A stretch of DNA of 64,000 bases, taken from NCBI RefSeq assembly GCF_945605565.1, contig NZ_OX216966.1, positions 186,001 to 250,000 on the forward strand. Reading direction: 5' to 3'. Below the pieces are notes generated by a model, which searched no databases, had not been told where the DNA came from, and worked only from the letters and a program-made list of their open reading frames with translations. Position 1 is the stretch's first letter. Each line of letters opens with the position of its first letter. Shown in pieces: positions 8,695 to 17,836 of this stretch. The DNA is from Paenibacillus dendritiformis. Its GTDB lineage: Bacteria > Bacillota > Bacilli > Paenibacillales > Paenibacillaceae. A program made the position numbers and the translations under genes.

Positions 8695-9369
8695 TTACGC
8701 CGCCTGCCCGGCCCGCTCAGCCTCGCTGGCCATGAACTCCACCAGCAGCCGTCCGATCGCCCGGTAGAGCGGATGATCCGCATGCCGCGCCAAGTCTTCG
8801 CCGAAGCGCGGAGCCCAGCGCGTCAGATGGTCCAGCACGAAGCGCCGCTGTCCGTCCATGTAACGGTGGTAACGCTTTTCGGTCATGACATTGCCGAGCA
8901 TTTTGCCAATCAGGACCGCCATGAACTCCAGCTCGATGGCGATATGATCATCCGGCTCGCCGTTCATCTTCTTGAAGTAGAGGCTGAATTCGGCGTAATG
9001 CTGCCGTACAATCTGAGCGTAGCTCTTCGGCAGCTTCTGTTCGTTGGCCCGGTACATCGTCTCGCAAGGCGTGACAGGCAGCTGTCCCGAGCTTCCGAAT
9101 AAGCGGTAATAGTCATCGCGCAAGGAAGAGAATACGGCGTACAATTCGCTTACCGACAAATTATCCAACAACGCGCACAGGTCGCGGGCAGCCTCGGAAT
9201 GGCGGCATAACCGCTTCATCCCTTCATGATTCCGCCAAGACATTAAGACATCGAGCGTTGGCATGTGACCCAGGAAGTCGGCCAGCAATTGATATGCCGC
9301 CATCCGCGTCTCCAGCCGTTCAACGGTCTCTTCATTCCACTGTGCCGGTCGATCTGCCGTTAACAACAT
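8695..9369 (-). CDS. TorD/DmsD-family molybdoenzyme maturation chaperone
   Basis: A 224-residue, largely helical cytosolic protein. The segment EPDDHIAIELEFMAVL near residue 135 matches the E-x-DHI-x-x-EL-x-FM motif of TorD-family chaperones, and YYRLFGSSGQLPVTPCE near residue 90 matches their conserved G-x-x-x-P-x-x-x-YE-type region. Such proteins bind Tat leader or apo forms of molybdopterin oxidoreductases until the cofactor is inserted. No molybdoenzyme gene lies next to it in this window, so the client is unknown. It has its own terminator. The upstream gap contains TGTGAA direct repeats that could relate to redox control. Confidence 0.75.
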   Translation of the reverse strand: MLLTADRPAQWNEETVERLETRMAAYQLLADFLGHMPTLDVLMSWRNHEGMKRLCRHSEAARDLCALLDNLSVSELYAVFSSLRDDYYRLFGSSGQLPVTPCETMYRANEQKLPKSYAQIVRQHYAEFSLYFKKMNGEPDDHIAIELEFMAVLIGKMLGNVMTEKRYHRYMDGQRRFVLDHLTRWAPRFGEDLARHADHPLYRAIGRLLVEFMASEAERAGQAA

Positions 9370-9692
9370 TGTCCGTCCCCTCCATATGATGATGAATTCC
9401 CTTGCTTAACCATATTGTCCCATATCCGGATTTGGAAAGCTGTGACGAAACACAAACATTCCCGCGCTTGAAAGCGCTGTATGTGAATCTTGTGTGAACA
9501 GCAGGGAATTTCATGATTTGCGTCACCGATTGGACAAACTTCCGTTCGATCACACGGCTATCAATTTTACCAGATTCAGGTCATCACGCCTACATGTAAA
9601 AACTGGAACCCGGCCCTTCCGGATGAAGGACGGCCTCGCCCAGTGTACAATAAGACACAGCAAGCCATGAACGAATAAATCGAGGAGTGTCG
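9370..9692. other. Divergent intergenic region between the TorD-like and AraC-type genes
   Basis: A 323-bp non-coding gap between divergent genes. It contains TGTGAAT and TGTGAAC spaced 11 nt apart at about 9480-9497 and a TGTG-N6-CACA dyad at 9441-9454. These loosely recall ResD/Fnr-type sites, but neither is a full consensus. A TACAAT -10-like hexamer lies at 9645-9650 for the AraC gene. Nothing else was recognised. Confidence 0.3.
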
Positions 9693-10619
9693 ATGATGCC
9701 TTTGCTATCCGCCTTCAAAAAAGCGAACGCGCTGCTGAACGTCCACGCGACTTCCCTCCATGCCGGGCCGGCCGGGTTCCGCGTGCATTACTGGGGTTTC
9801 ATGCCGAAGCACTATAACAACTCGGTGCACCGCCATTCCTTTTTTGAAATGTGCTATGTGCTGGAGGGGGAAGGGGAATATACCGATGACGGGCAGGATT
9901 ACATACTTCGCGCCGGCAGCGCCATCTGCTCGCGGCCGGGCGTCTGGCACCAGATCCGCAGCGCGGCGGGCATGGCGCTCCTGTTCGTCGCCTTCGACAT
10001 CGAGGAGGGCGAGACGCAGGACGACTATGTCCAGGCCTTCCGGCGCCTGGCCGAGGATGCCGTCCCCTGCCTCGCGGATGCGTCCTCCGCCCCCGCAGCC
10101 AAGCTGTGGGAGGCGCTCCTCGCACTGTCCGAGGGCGGGCAGCTTCTGTATCCGCCACATATGCTGCGGGCCACCGCTCATGCGCTCCTGTCCTCGATGC
10201 TGCCGCTGTTCATGCCGGATGCCTCCGGCCTGCCGGACGTCCCGGCGCTGGAGGGAGAAGCCCCGCGGCCGGGCAACGAGCTGTTCCGGCGCGCCCGGCT
10301 CTATCTCGAAGACAATCTGAATGCTCCGCTGACCCTGGATATCGTCGCCCAGCATCTGCATATTTCCCCGCGCCATCTGTCGCGGATCTTCATGCAGGAG
10401 AGCGGGCAGACCTTCGTCCACTATGTGCAGGAGCGGCGCATCCGGCTGGCCAAGAACCTGCTCCTCTCCTCCGATGCCGCGATCAAGGATATCGCCGAGC
10501 GGTGCGGCTTCGAGTCCGTCCATTACTTCACACGCGTCTTTACCCGCAAGCTGGGGGTCTCCCCGGCGCGCTTCCGCCGTTCCGGCTTCGCCGAAGGGCG
10601 TTCCGGGCCGATGCGTTGA
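9693..10619 (+). CDS. AraC-family transcriptional regulator with cupin sensor domain
   Basis: A 308-residue regulator. The N-terminal half is a cupin-type ligand domain (HRHSFFEMCYVLEGEG and GSAICSRPGVWHQI). The C-terminal ~100 residues are a double helix-turn-helix with the classic AraC signature (IKDIAERCGFESVHYFTRVF, then LGVSPARFRR). The GAGGAG site at 9682-9687 best fits the ATG at 9693 or 9696; a GTG at 9687 overlaps the ribosome binding site. It lies 157 bp upstream of the co-oriented mannose-isomerase-like/ROK/GH38 genes and is their most likely activator, probably responding to a mannose-containing sugar. The effector is inferred from context only. Confidence 0.9.
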   Translation: MMPLLSAFKKANALLNVHATSLHAGPAGFRVHYWGFMPKHYNNSVHRHSFFEMCYVLEGEGEYTDDGQDYILRAGSAICSRPGVWHQIRSAAGMALLFVAFDIEEGETQDDYVQAFRRLAEDAVPCLADASSAPAAKLWEALLALSEGGQLLYPPHMLRATAHALLSSMLPLFMPDASGLPDVPALEGEAPRPGNELFRRARLYLEDNLNAPLTLDIVAQHLHISPRHLSRIFMQESGQTFVHYVQERRIRLAKNLLLSSDAAIKDIAERCGFESVHYFTRVFTRKLGVSPARFRRSGFAEGRSGPMR

Positions 10620-10776
10620 GGCCATGGTTGAGGCCATGTCCGTTCTGTACAAAAAGAAAGCTGCATTGTCCAAATACAGCCCCCCTGACTTTTTCTACAA
10701 TGGGCTTGAGCCGGGCAGACCTGTTCTGTCCGAGAGTTGACGGCTCAAATGTGTAGAGGGAACGGAGGGCTTTTTG

Positions 10777-12630
10777 ATGTTCGACAAGCTTCCACGCAAC
10801 CGGATTCATGCGGATATTCCCAGCGGGGGGCACCGCCCCCTGGACTGGCTCCCATCCGGACTGGAGACGGGAATGGACCGGATCGCGGACGCGGTTCTCG
10901 CCGCATGCCATGCCGGAAGGAAGGATATTCTGTACGTTGCGCTTGATGCAACGCATGGCGCGAATGTGCAAGCCGTCGCCTCCCGGCTGACGGACCGGCT
11001 GGAACAGGAGCAGATTCGGGCTCATGTCTATTCCACGGAAGATTATTTATACGGCGGCAGCGAGCTGCGCCGCTGCTTCTACCGCTATATTACGGACAAT
11101 CGCGCCTTCGGCTATATGGCCAGCGACGTGGCGTTCACCGATTATTTCCGCCCGGACGCGGCCGCATGCTGGGCAGCCGAGGCGAAGCAGGATACCGCCG
11201 CGAAGCCGGGGGCCAAGCAGGTGGTCCTGATATGCGGCCCCGGCGCGCTGTGGCTCGGCGGCGATCGGATCGGGCTGTCGTTCTATTGCGACGTATCCCG
11301 GGAATACCAACAGCGGGAGCACCGCCGGTCTCTGCGCAATCTCGGCTTCTCCTGGAACCGCGATCATACGGAGAAGTATAAAATCTGCCTCTTCCTCGAG
11401 TGGCCGGCCTGGGAGACATACCGGAAGCAGCATCTCGGCCGCTTCGACTATTATGTCGATCTGAACCGGCCCGCGAAGCCGGTCATCACGACGGTCGCAG
11501 CCTTGCGAAGAATGGTGGCGGAAGCGGCGGAACAGCCGTTCCGCGTCAAGCCGTTCTTCGCGCCGGGGGTATGGGGCGGACAGTATTTGAAGGAGCTGTG
11601 CGATCTGCCTCCGGAATGGGTCAACTGCGCCTGGAGCTTCGAGCCGATCGCCCCCGAGAACACGCTGCTGCTGGAATACCGGGACGAGACGATCGAGGTG
11701 CCGTTCACGCTGCTGCTCGGGTATGAGCATCAGGCTGTCATGGGCGATCGCATCGTCGGGCTGTTCGGGGACTATTTCCCGGTCCGGTTCGACTATCTGG
11801 ATACGATCGGCGGCAGCCATCTGTCCTGTCAGGTCCATCCGAAGCAGGCGTATATCGAAGACGTGTTCAACGAGCGGATGACGCAGCAGGAATCATACTA
11901 CATTATGGAGCGCCTGAACGATGCCAAAGTCTATCTGGGCTTGACCGACGGCACGACGCCGAAGCAGTTCCTCGGCGCGGTGCGCGAGGCTCAGGACACG
12001 GGCGTGCCGCTGCCCTTCGAATCGTACGTCAAGGAATACGATTCGGCGAAGGGCGCGCTGTATCTTATCCCGCCGGGAACGGTTCACTGCTCGGGCAAAG
12101 ACAATCTCGTGCTCGAAATCTCGTCGACGACCTGGTGGTTCACCTTCAAAATCTATGATTATTTGCGCCAGGATCTGGACGGGAAGCCGCGTCCGATCAA
12201 TATCGATCATGCCGCACGGAACATCAATGCCGGCTTGACGGAAGAGGAGGTCCGGCAGCGGCTCATCCCGGAGCCGCTGCTCATCGGGCGCCAAGGCGGG
12301 AACGAGGAATATCTGCTCGGCGAGCATGAGGACGTGCTGTTCAGCGTGAAGCGGGTTCATCTGATCGACCGCTGGGAGGACGACACGAACGGCGAGTTCG
12401 TCATGGTTAACCTGGTCGAGGGCGAACGGGTGCGCCTCGTGCCGCTGGCCGATCCCTCGAAGGCGGTGGAATTCGGCTACGCCGAAAGCTATATCGTGCC
12501 GGCCAGCGTCGGCGCCTACCGGCTGGAGAATGCCGGGAGCGCGCCATGCAAGCTCGTGAAGGCGGGCGTAGCGTCCCATTGGCAGACGCCGCTGCTGCCG
12601 CACGGCTGGCCGGCCGGCGCGGAGGCGTAG
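10777..12630 (+). CDS. Class I mannose-6-phosphate isomerase-like protein with degenerate kinase-like N-terminal domain
   Basis: A 617-residue two-domain protein. Residues ~230-600 resemble class I phosphomannose isomerase: SCQVHPKQAYIED supplies the Gln/His of the metal site and PPGTVHCSG the later histidine. The first ~200 residues have the layout of a uridine-kinase/phosphoribulokinase fold (LYVALDATHG at the P-loop position, STEDYLYGG, VVLICGPGALWLGGD, and RREHRRSLR-like basic region), but the GxxGxGKS P-loop is absent, so ATP binding is doubtful. The ATG at 10777 is 6 nt after GGAGGGC. It precedes the ROK gene by 3 nt and the GH38-like gene, so it probably converts a mannose phosphate released inside the cell. 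Confidence 0.78.
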   Translation: MFDKLPRNRIHADIPSGGHRPLDWLPSGLETGMDRIADAVLAACHAGRKDILYVALDATHGANVQAVASRLTDRLEQEQIRAHVYSTEDYLYGGSELRRCFYRYITDNRAFGYMASDVAFTDYFRPDAAACWAAEAKQDTAAKPGAKQVVLICGPGALWLGGDRIGLSFYCDVSREYQQREHRRSLRNLGFSWNRDHTEKYKICLFLEWPAWETYRKQHLGRFDYYVDLNRPAKPVITTVAALRRMVAEAAEQPFRVKPFFAPGVWGGQYLKELCDLPPEWVNCAWSFEPIAPENTLLLEYRDETIEVPFTLLLGYEHQAVMGDRIVGLFGDYFPVRFDYLDTIGGSHLSCQVHPKQAYIEDVFNERMTQQESYYIMERLNDAKVYLGLTDGTTPKQFLGAVREAQDTGVPLPFESYVKEYDSAKGALYLIPPGTVHCSGKDNLVLEISSTTWWFTFKIYDYLRQDLDGKPRPINIDHAARNINAGLTEEEVRQRLIPEPLLIGRQGGNEEYLLGEHEDVLFSVKRVHLIDRWEDDTNGEFVMVNLVEGERVRLVPLADPSKAVEFGYAESYIVPASVGAYRLENAGSAPCKLVKAGVASHWQTPLLPHGWPAGAEA

Positions 12631-12633
12631 GCC

Positions 12634-13653
12634 GTGGGCGCCCCGGAGCGGCCGGAAGGCCGCCGCAGCCCCGGGCGGGGCGCTGCCGCGCCGCCGAAGG
12701 CGGTCACGCTGGCGCTCGATGCCGGCGGGACGGCCCTGAAGGGGGCGGTCGTCGCCGGCGGGCGCCTCGTGCCCGGCCTGGCCGGCCAGTGGCCGTCGCG
12801 CGCCGACGGCGAGCCGGACGCCATCGTGGCCGGCTTCGCGGCAGCCTGCGGCGAGCTGCTGGCCGCCTATGCGGCCTATACGGCCGCCGGGCCGGAAGCC
12901 CCCGCAGCCGGAGCGCCGCTGCGCATCGGCTTCGCCTTCCCCGGCCCGTTCGACTATGCCGCCGGCGTGGCGCGCCTGCAGGGCCTTGGCAAGTACGACC
13001 GCCTCTACGGCGTGAACGTGCGCGAAGCGCTGTGGGCCGAGTTCGCCCGCCAGGCCATGCGCGGGATTCCGCACGCGGCTGAACTCGCCCGGGCGGACAT
13101 CCGCTTCGCGAACGATGCGCTGCTGTTCGCGCTCGGGCTCGGCCGCCGCTATCCGGGCGAACGCTTGCTGTGCTTGACGCTCGGCACCGGCCTCGGATCG
13201 GCCTTCATCGAGGCCGGGCAGCCCGTCGCGGGCCGGAACGGCGTGCCGCCAGGCGGCCTGCTGTACGCGGAGCTGTACCGCGGACAGCCTGCGGACGGCC
13301 AATTCGGCCGCCGCGGCATTTTGCGGCTCGCCAGCGAGCTTGGCGCGGGCACAGCGGGCGGCGACGTGCATGAGCTCGCCACGGCAGCGTATAGCGGCGA
13401 TCCCGGAGCGGCCGCGGTCTTCGCGGCATACGGAAGGCAGCTCAGCGAGTTCCTCGCGCCGTATGTCGCGGCCTTCCGTCCCCGCCGCCTCATCCTCGGC
13501 GGCCAGATCGCGAAGAGCGCCAGCTTGTTCCTCGCGCCGCTGGAAGCGCTGCTGCGAAGCGTCGGCGGCTTCCCGGAGACGAGCGATCGCGTGATGGAGC
13601 ATACGTATGAAGGCATTGACGCTGTATTCGACGGAACAAGGAGCAAGACGTAA
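12634..13653 (+). CDS. ROK-family sugar kinase/regulator-like protein lacking the zinc motif
   Basis: A 339-residue protein that starts with GTG 3 nt after the preceding stop codon, suggesting translational coupling. It has the ATPase phosphate-1 motif LALDAGGTALKGAVV near residue 27 and the phosphate-2 region CLTLGTGLGSAFIE near residue 180, typical of ROK hexokinases. The conserved GH and CxCGxxGC zinc motif of most ROK proteins is missing: the corresponding stretch is GGLLYAELYRG then GQFGRRGI. The sequence is extremely rich in Ala and Gly and in GC. It is probably a glycosyl or sugar kinase of the mannoside operon, but activity is uncertain because of the missing residues. Confidence 0.7.
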   Translation: MGAPERPEGRRSPGRGAAAPPKAVTLALDAGGTALKGAVVAGGRLVPGLAGQWPSRADGEPDAIVAGFAAACGELLAAYAAYTAAGPEAPAAGAPLRIGFAFPGPFDYAAGVARLQGLGKYDRLYGVNVREALWAEFARQAMRGIPHAAELARADIRFANDALLFALGLGRRYPGERLLCLTLGTGLGSAFIEAGQPVAGRNGVPPGGLLYAELYRGQPADGQFGRRGILRLASELGAGTAGGDVHELATAAYSGDPGAAAVFAAYGRQLSEFLAPYVAAFRPRRLILGGQIAKSASLFLAPLEALLRSVGGFPETSDRVMEHTYEGIDAVFDGTRSKT

Positions 13654-13823
13654 GACGTTACCTGCTAACGCCGTGACTGTCCAGCGGCAGGCCCGCTGCG
13701 GCTGCATGCGCCGAGCACTTGCTCCGAGGGGGCCGCTTCGCGCTCCACTCCGCTCCAGATGCGGGCCATGCTGCAAACCAGTCAACGGACAAAGTTTTAG
13801 ACCACCGAGAAAGGATGATAAAT

Positions 13824-16322
13824 TTGAGCCGACAGATTCAACAGGCAGACACGCCGGCGCCGAAGCGGGCATGGACCATCTGCGCCATCCATCATTCGCA
13901 TACCGATATCGGGTATACGGACCGACAAGAGAAAATTGAACAGTATCACGTCGATTTTATCCGCCAGGCGCTTCGCATCATTGCCCAGGCCAAGGATGGC
14001 AGCCGCCCGGAATATGACGGCTTCCGCTGGACATGCGAGACGTTCTGGGCCGTTGAGCGGTTCCTGGAGAGCGCCGCGCCGGAAGAGCGGGAGCAGTTCG
14101 CGGAAGCGGTCCTCAGCGGCCATATCGAGCTCTCCGGCACCTACTTGAATATGACGGAGCTGCCCGACTATTCGCTGCTGCGCCATATTCATGGCAAAGC
14201 CCCTTCCTATGCGGCTTCCATCGGCCATGCCGTTGACTCTGCCATGACCGCGGATATTAACGGCTACGGCTGGGGCTACGCCCGAAGCCTGCTTGAGAAC
14301 GGCATCAAGCATCTGTTCAGCTGCGTCCATACCCACCACGGCATGTTCCCGCTGGGCCGCAAGCAGACGCCCTTCTGGTGGGAAGCTTCCTCGGGGGAAC
14401 GGCTGCTCGTCTGGAACGGGGAGCACTATATGTTCGGCAATGAGCTCGGCCTGTGCCCGGGCGCGCTCGGCAAATATATCATCCGGGACGAATTCGATCA
14501 CCGGCTCATTGACGAGAATCATGACGATATCGCCCGCATCCGTCTCCATCGTTATGTATGCAAGCTGGAAGAGGAGGGCTATCCGTTCGACTTCGTCCCG
14601 GTCATGCTGTCCGGTCTTGGCACGGACAACGGAGCGCCGAACGGACGAATCATGGAGTTCATCCGTCAATGGAACGAACAATACGGGGAATCGATCCGGA
14701 TCGAGATGACCAGCTTGTACGACTTCTTCGCCCGCCTCAAACGCGAGGATATGAGCCAGCTGCCCGTCCATCGCGGGGATTGGCCTGACTGGTGGTCGGA
14801 CGGCGTCGCATCCACCGCCATGCATACGCAAATTTTCCGGGATGCCCAGCGCGTGCTGCGACAAGCGGAGCGGCTTGATCCGGACAAGAGCGTGCTCACG
14901 GAAGCGGACAGGGACGCAGCCCTGCAGCCTTTGGTGATGTATGCGGAGCATACGTGGGGGTATCACTCCTCCATAGCCGAGCCATGGCATCCGAACGTGC
15001 AGTTGCTGGAGGTACGGAAGCTGGCTTATGCCGCGGAGGCAAGCCGCTGCGCTTATCAAGCTCTGGATAAAGTGCTCAGCGCCCAGGGTGCGGCCACGCT
15101 CTTCCCGGAACGGCCGCTTCGCTACCGCATCGTCAACCCGGCGCCCGTCGCATCGATCCAGCTGGTGACCTTGCCGCTTGACGGATGGGAGCCCGCCCTG
15201 CTTGCCAACGGATTCGATGTCATCTGTGAAGCGACCGAACAGAAGCTGGCTTGGCAGCAGCCGCATCCGCAGGCCATCGTCGTGGAGATCGCATTGGAAG
15301 CCGAAGAGGCTTGCCTTCTTCGTATCCAACCCCGGACGGAAAAGAATACGGCTGCCGGAGTCATGACGTCCAGCACCCGGTTGATCGGGAGCGACCGCGT
15401 GTATGATATGGAAGACATGTGCCCGGACGCGCCTGGGCATGGTCCGATTTCGATGACGGAGCATGGCGTTGAATCGCCATTTTGCCGCATCGAATGGCAG
15501 GAGGATCGGGGCATCGTGTCGTGGCGCAATCGGTTGACCGGACAAGAGCTGCTGAATCCTGATTCTCCGTACGGAGCATTCACGCCCATTTACGAGGTGA
15601 CTCCCGCGGAAGATCCGACGAGTCCCCATCAAGTATGGTCGGTGCGCAGCCGGATGGGCCGCAACCGCAAAGGGATGGGCGTCCGGCGCTCCGCTGGCCG
15701 CCTCGTCCAGGTCAGAGCGTTGGAGAACGGACCGCTGTACGCCACTCTGGAGCTGCAGTACAAGACGGACGGCATGAGCTATTACAGCCTCTTTCTCAAG
15801 GTCTATGCCACGTTGAACCGGGTCGATGTCTCCGTCCGGCTTCATAAAGACAGCGTCTGGCAGCCGGAGAACGTCTATGTCGCCCTGCCGTTCACGAATG
15901 GCGATTCGTCCGCAGATACCCTGTATGCCGACAAGGCGGGCGAGCTGATTCGACCGTGGACAGATCAGCTGCCGGGAACGTGCCTGGACTATACTTGCGT
16001 TCAGCACGGGCTCGCCTGGGTCAACGAGTCGACCGGCGCTCTCCTGCTGGCCATGCCGGATACGCCGCTGGTACAGCTGGGTCCGCTCGAGTATGGACGG
16101 CGCCTTGTTCATACCCAGCAGCCAGCGGGCGCGAAGCCGCAGACGTACTCCTGGCTGATGACGAACTACTGGGAGACGAACTTCAAGGCAACGCTCGGCG
16201 GATTCTATGAGTTCCGCTACCTGGTGGCAGCCGGCGATTCGATCAGCGCAGCAGACATTGGATATGAGCTCCAGGCGCTCAATGACGGACTCATTGTCTC
16301 CTGCATGAAGCAATCGACATAG
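13824..16322 (+). CDS. GH38-like glycoside hydrolase (alpha-mannosidase family)
   Basis: About 832 residues, cytosolic (no signal peptide). HHSHTDIGYTDRQ near residue 19 is the metal-binding His-x-Asp segment of the GH38 N-terminal domain, and MTADINGYGWGYA near residue 138 is where the family's nucleophile Asp lies. Family members cleave alpha-mannosides; this one is distant from the canonical GH38 at 18541. A TTG at 13824, 8 nt after GAAAGGA, is the best start; the in-frame ATG at 13815 overlaps the ribosome binding site. It follows the isomerase-like and ROK genes by 170 bp. A strong terminator follows, ending the AraC-linked cluster. Confidence 0.78.
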   Translation: MSRQIQQADTPAPKRAWTICAIHHSHTDIGYTDRQEKIEQYHVDFIRQALRIIAQAKDGSRPEYDGFRWTCETFWAVERFLESAAPEEREQFAEAVLSGHIELSGTYLNMTELPDYSLLRHIHGKAPSYAASIGHAVDSAMTADINGYGWGYARSLLENGIKHLFSCVHTHHGMFPLGRKQTPFWWEASSGERLLVWNGEHYMFGNELGLCPGALGKYIIRDEFDHRLIDENHDDIARIRLHRYVCKLEEEGYPFDFVPVMLSGLGTDNGAPNGRIMEFIRQWNEQYGESIRIEMTSLYDFFARLKREDMSQLPVHRGDWPDWWSDGVASTAMHTQIFRDAQRVLRQAERLDPDKSVLTEADRDAALQPLVMYAEHTWGYHSSIAEPWHPNVQLLEVRKLAYAAEASRCAYQALDKVLSAQGAATLFPERPLRYRIVNPAPVASIQLVTLPLDGWEPALLANGFDVICEATEQKLAWQQPHPQAIVVEIALEAEEACLLRIQPRTEKNTAAGVMTSSTRLIGSDRVYDMEDMCPDAPGHGPISMTEHGVESPFCRIEWQEDRGIVSWRNRLTGQELLNPDSPYGAFTPIYEVTPAEDPTSPHQVWSVRSRMGRNRKGMGVRRSAGRLVQVRALENGPLYATLELQYKTDGMSYYSLFLKVYATLNRVDVSVRLHKDSVWQPENVYVALPFTNGDSSADTLYADKAGELIRPWTDQLPGTCLDYTCVQHGLAWVNESTGALLLAMPDTPLVQLGPLEYGRRLVHTQQPAGAKPQTYSWLMTNYWETNFKATLGGFYEFRYLVAAGDSISAADIGYELQALNDGLIVSCMKQST

Positions 16323-16346
16323 ACACCTATGAACAGAACGCTCTCC

Positions 16347-16392
16347 AAGGGCAGTCCGGATGCACTCGGGCTGCCCTTGCTGCCTTCTTTTT
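16347..16392 (+). terminator. Rho-independent terminator after the GH38-like gene
   Basis: AAGGGCAG and CTGCCCTT form a perfect 8-bp stem around a 15-nt loop, followed by GCTGCCTTCTTTTT. Confidence 0.8.
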
Positions 16393-16508
16393 CCCGCCAT
16401 CTCAGACCTCGGTCGCGGATTGTGCAAATGTACTCGCACGGGAAGCCATACTTATGATATGGTCAATGAAGAATACGAATTGCCGCACTACGGAAAGGAT
16501 GAAAAGCT

Positions 16509-17600
16509 ATGAACGAGTCCTGGAACAGATTACGCACGGCAATGGAGCAGGAGGGCCATGACGCTCTGCTCATTACCGACCCGAAGCATGTCTACTACTT
16601 GACCAGTTTCGCCTGCGATCCTCATGAGCGCTTCCTCGGCCTCGTCATCCAGCGGGATGCCGAGCCGACGCTAATCGTGCCGGCCCTGGATGCGGATAAG
16701 GCGGCGTCCGCCTCCTCCGTCAAGAACATCGTTACCCATACCGACACGGATAACCCCTACGATGTGTTGAAGCCCTGCCTGCCCGCCGGGCTGAATCAGT
16801 TGGCCTTCGAGAAGAATCATATCTCCGTCGCCCGGTTCGAGGCGCTGGCCGCAGCGCTGGATGCCAAGCGTTATGCCGATGCAGGGCCGATTCTGCAGGA
16901 GCTGCGCGTCATCAAGTCCCCGGAGGAAGTGGAGCGGCTTCTCGAGGCGATCCGGGTAATTGAAGACGTGCTGATGGAAGGCGTAAGCCGCGTGCGTCCC
17001 GGCATGACCGAACTGGATGTCGTCGCGGAGCTGGAATATTTGATGAAGAAAAAGGGCGCGGAACGGCCGTCGTTCGACACGATGGTGCTGGCCGGCGAGA
17101 GGGCCGCGCTGCCGCATGGCGTTCCGGGCAATCGCGTCATCCGCGAAGGCGAGCTCCTCCTGTTCGATCTGGGCGTCTACGTGAACGGATATGCTTCCGA
17201 CATTACCCGCACCTTCGCCGTCGGCGAAGTGAGCGAAGAGAGCCGCCGCATTTATGACACGGTGCTGGCGGCGAATGAAGCGGCCATTGCCGCCGTCAAG
17301 CCCGGCGTTACCTTCGGCTCGCTGGATCGTACGGCGCGGCAGGTCATTGAAGACCGCGGCTACGGCGCTTACTTCACCCACCGGCTCGGGCACGGGCTCG
17401 GCCTGGACGTGCACGAGTATCCGTCCGTGCATGGCCGGAACGAGGATGTGCTGAAGCCGGGCATGGTCTTCACGATCGAGCCAGGCGTCTATGTGCCGAA
17501 CGTGGCGGGTGTGCGCATCGAGGATGACGTCATCGTCACGGAGGATGGCGTGCGCGTGCTCACGTCCTATCCGAAGGAATTGACCGTCATCGGGGGATAG
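16509..17600 (+). CDS. M24-family Xaa-Pro peptidase
   Basis: A 363-residue cytosolic metallopeptidase of the PepQ/YkvY/YqhT type, which removes an N-terminal residue before proline. An N-terminal creatinase-like domain (residues 1-125) precedes the pita-bread domain. The five metal ligands are visible: Asp in LLFDLGVYVNGYASD (two), His in HRLGHGLGLDVHE, Glu in FTIEPGVYVP and Glu in VRIEDDVIV. The ATG at 16509 follows AAAGGATG. It is isolated by terminators on both sides, so it is probably an ordinary housekeeping gene placed by chance in the sugar region. Confidence 0.93.
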   Translation: MNESWNRLRTAMEQEGHDALLITDPKHVYYLTSFACDPHERFLGLVIQRDAEPTLIVPALDADKAASASSVKNIVTHTDTDNPYDVLKPCLPAGLNQLAFEKNHISVARFEALAAALDAKRYADAGPILQELRVIKSPEEVERLLEAIRVIEDVLMEGVSRVRPGMTELDVVAELEYLMKKKGAERPSFDTMVLAGERAALPHGVPGNRVIREGELLLFDLGVYVNGYASDITRTFAVGEVSEESRRIYDTVLAANEAAIAAVKPGVTFGSLDRTARQVIEDRGYGAYFTHRLGHGLGLDVHEYPSVHGRNEDVLKPGMVFTIEPGVYVPNVAGVRIEDDVIVTEDGVRVLTSYPKELTVIGG

Positions 17601-17618
17601 CGGCTTCTCTCGCCAAAG

Positions 17619-17638
17619 CTGTAAAAATACAGTTTTTT
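17619..17638 (+). terminator. Rho-independent terminator after the M24 peptidase
   Basis: CTGTA-AAAA-TACAG followed by TTTTTT, starting 19 nt after the stop codon. The stem is short but the T run is clear. Confidence 0.7.
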
Positions 17639-17667
17639 CAAAGGACAAAAAGGAATTCCTGCAAATG

Positions 17668-17836
17668 TCAGGCTGTTGGAAAACCCGTGTTTTTTACGAA
17701 GGGGTGGAGATGTCCATTTACCTAATCAAAACTTGGCTCTCAGAGCGTTTTAAGTCGATTTTTTCTACTGAGAGACGAGATCCACCATATAAAAAGTGAA
17801 GTGGAGAAAATTCCCACAGACTTCTCAACGGCCTGA
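17668..17836 (+). repeat. MITE-like element, copy A (169 bp)
   Basis: Begins TCAGGCTGTTGGAAAA and ends TTCTCAACGGCCTGA, imperfect terminal inverted repeats of about 15 bp. The interior contains the shared segment TTTTTTCTACTGAGAGACGA. It shows high similarity to three other copies in the window (18181-18349, 45123-45292, 45716-45885). There is no coding capacity for a transposase. The ends look like insertion-sequence ends, so a non-autonomous derivative is likely; the parent element is not in the window. Confidence 0.75.

Noticed and set aside
11893..13872. Very long minus-strand open frame opposite the isomerase-like and ROK genes
   Set aside because: A shadow caused by high GC at third positions; the plus-strand genes have clear homology, starts and coupling. 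The same applies to the long frames opposite both GH38 genes and the RND permease.
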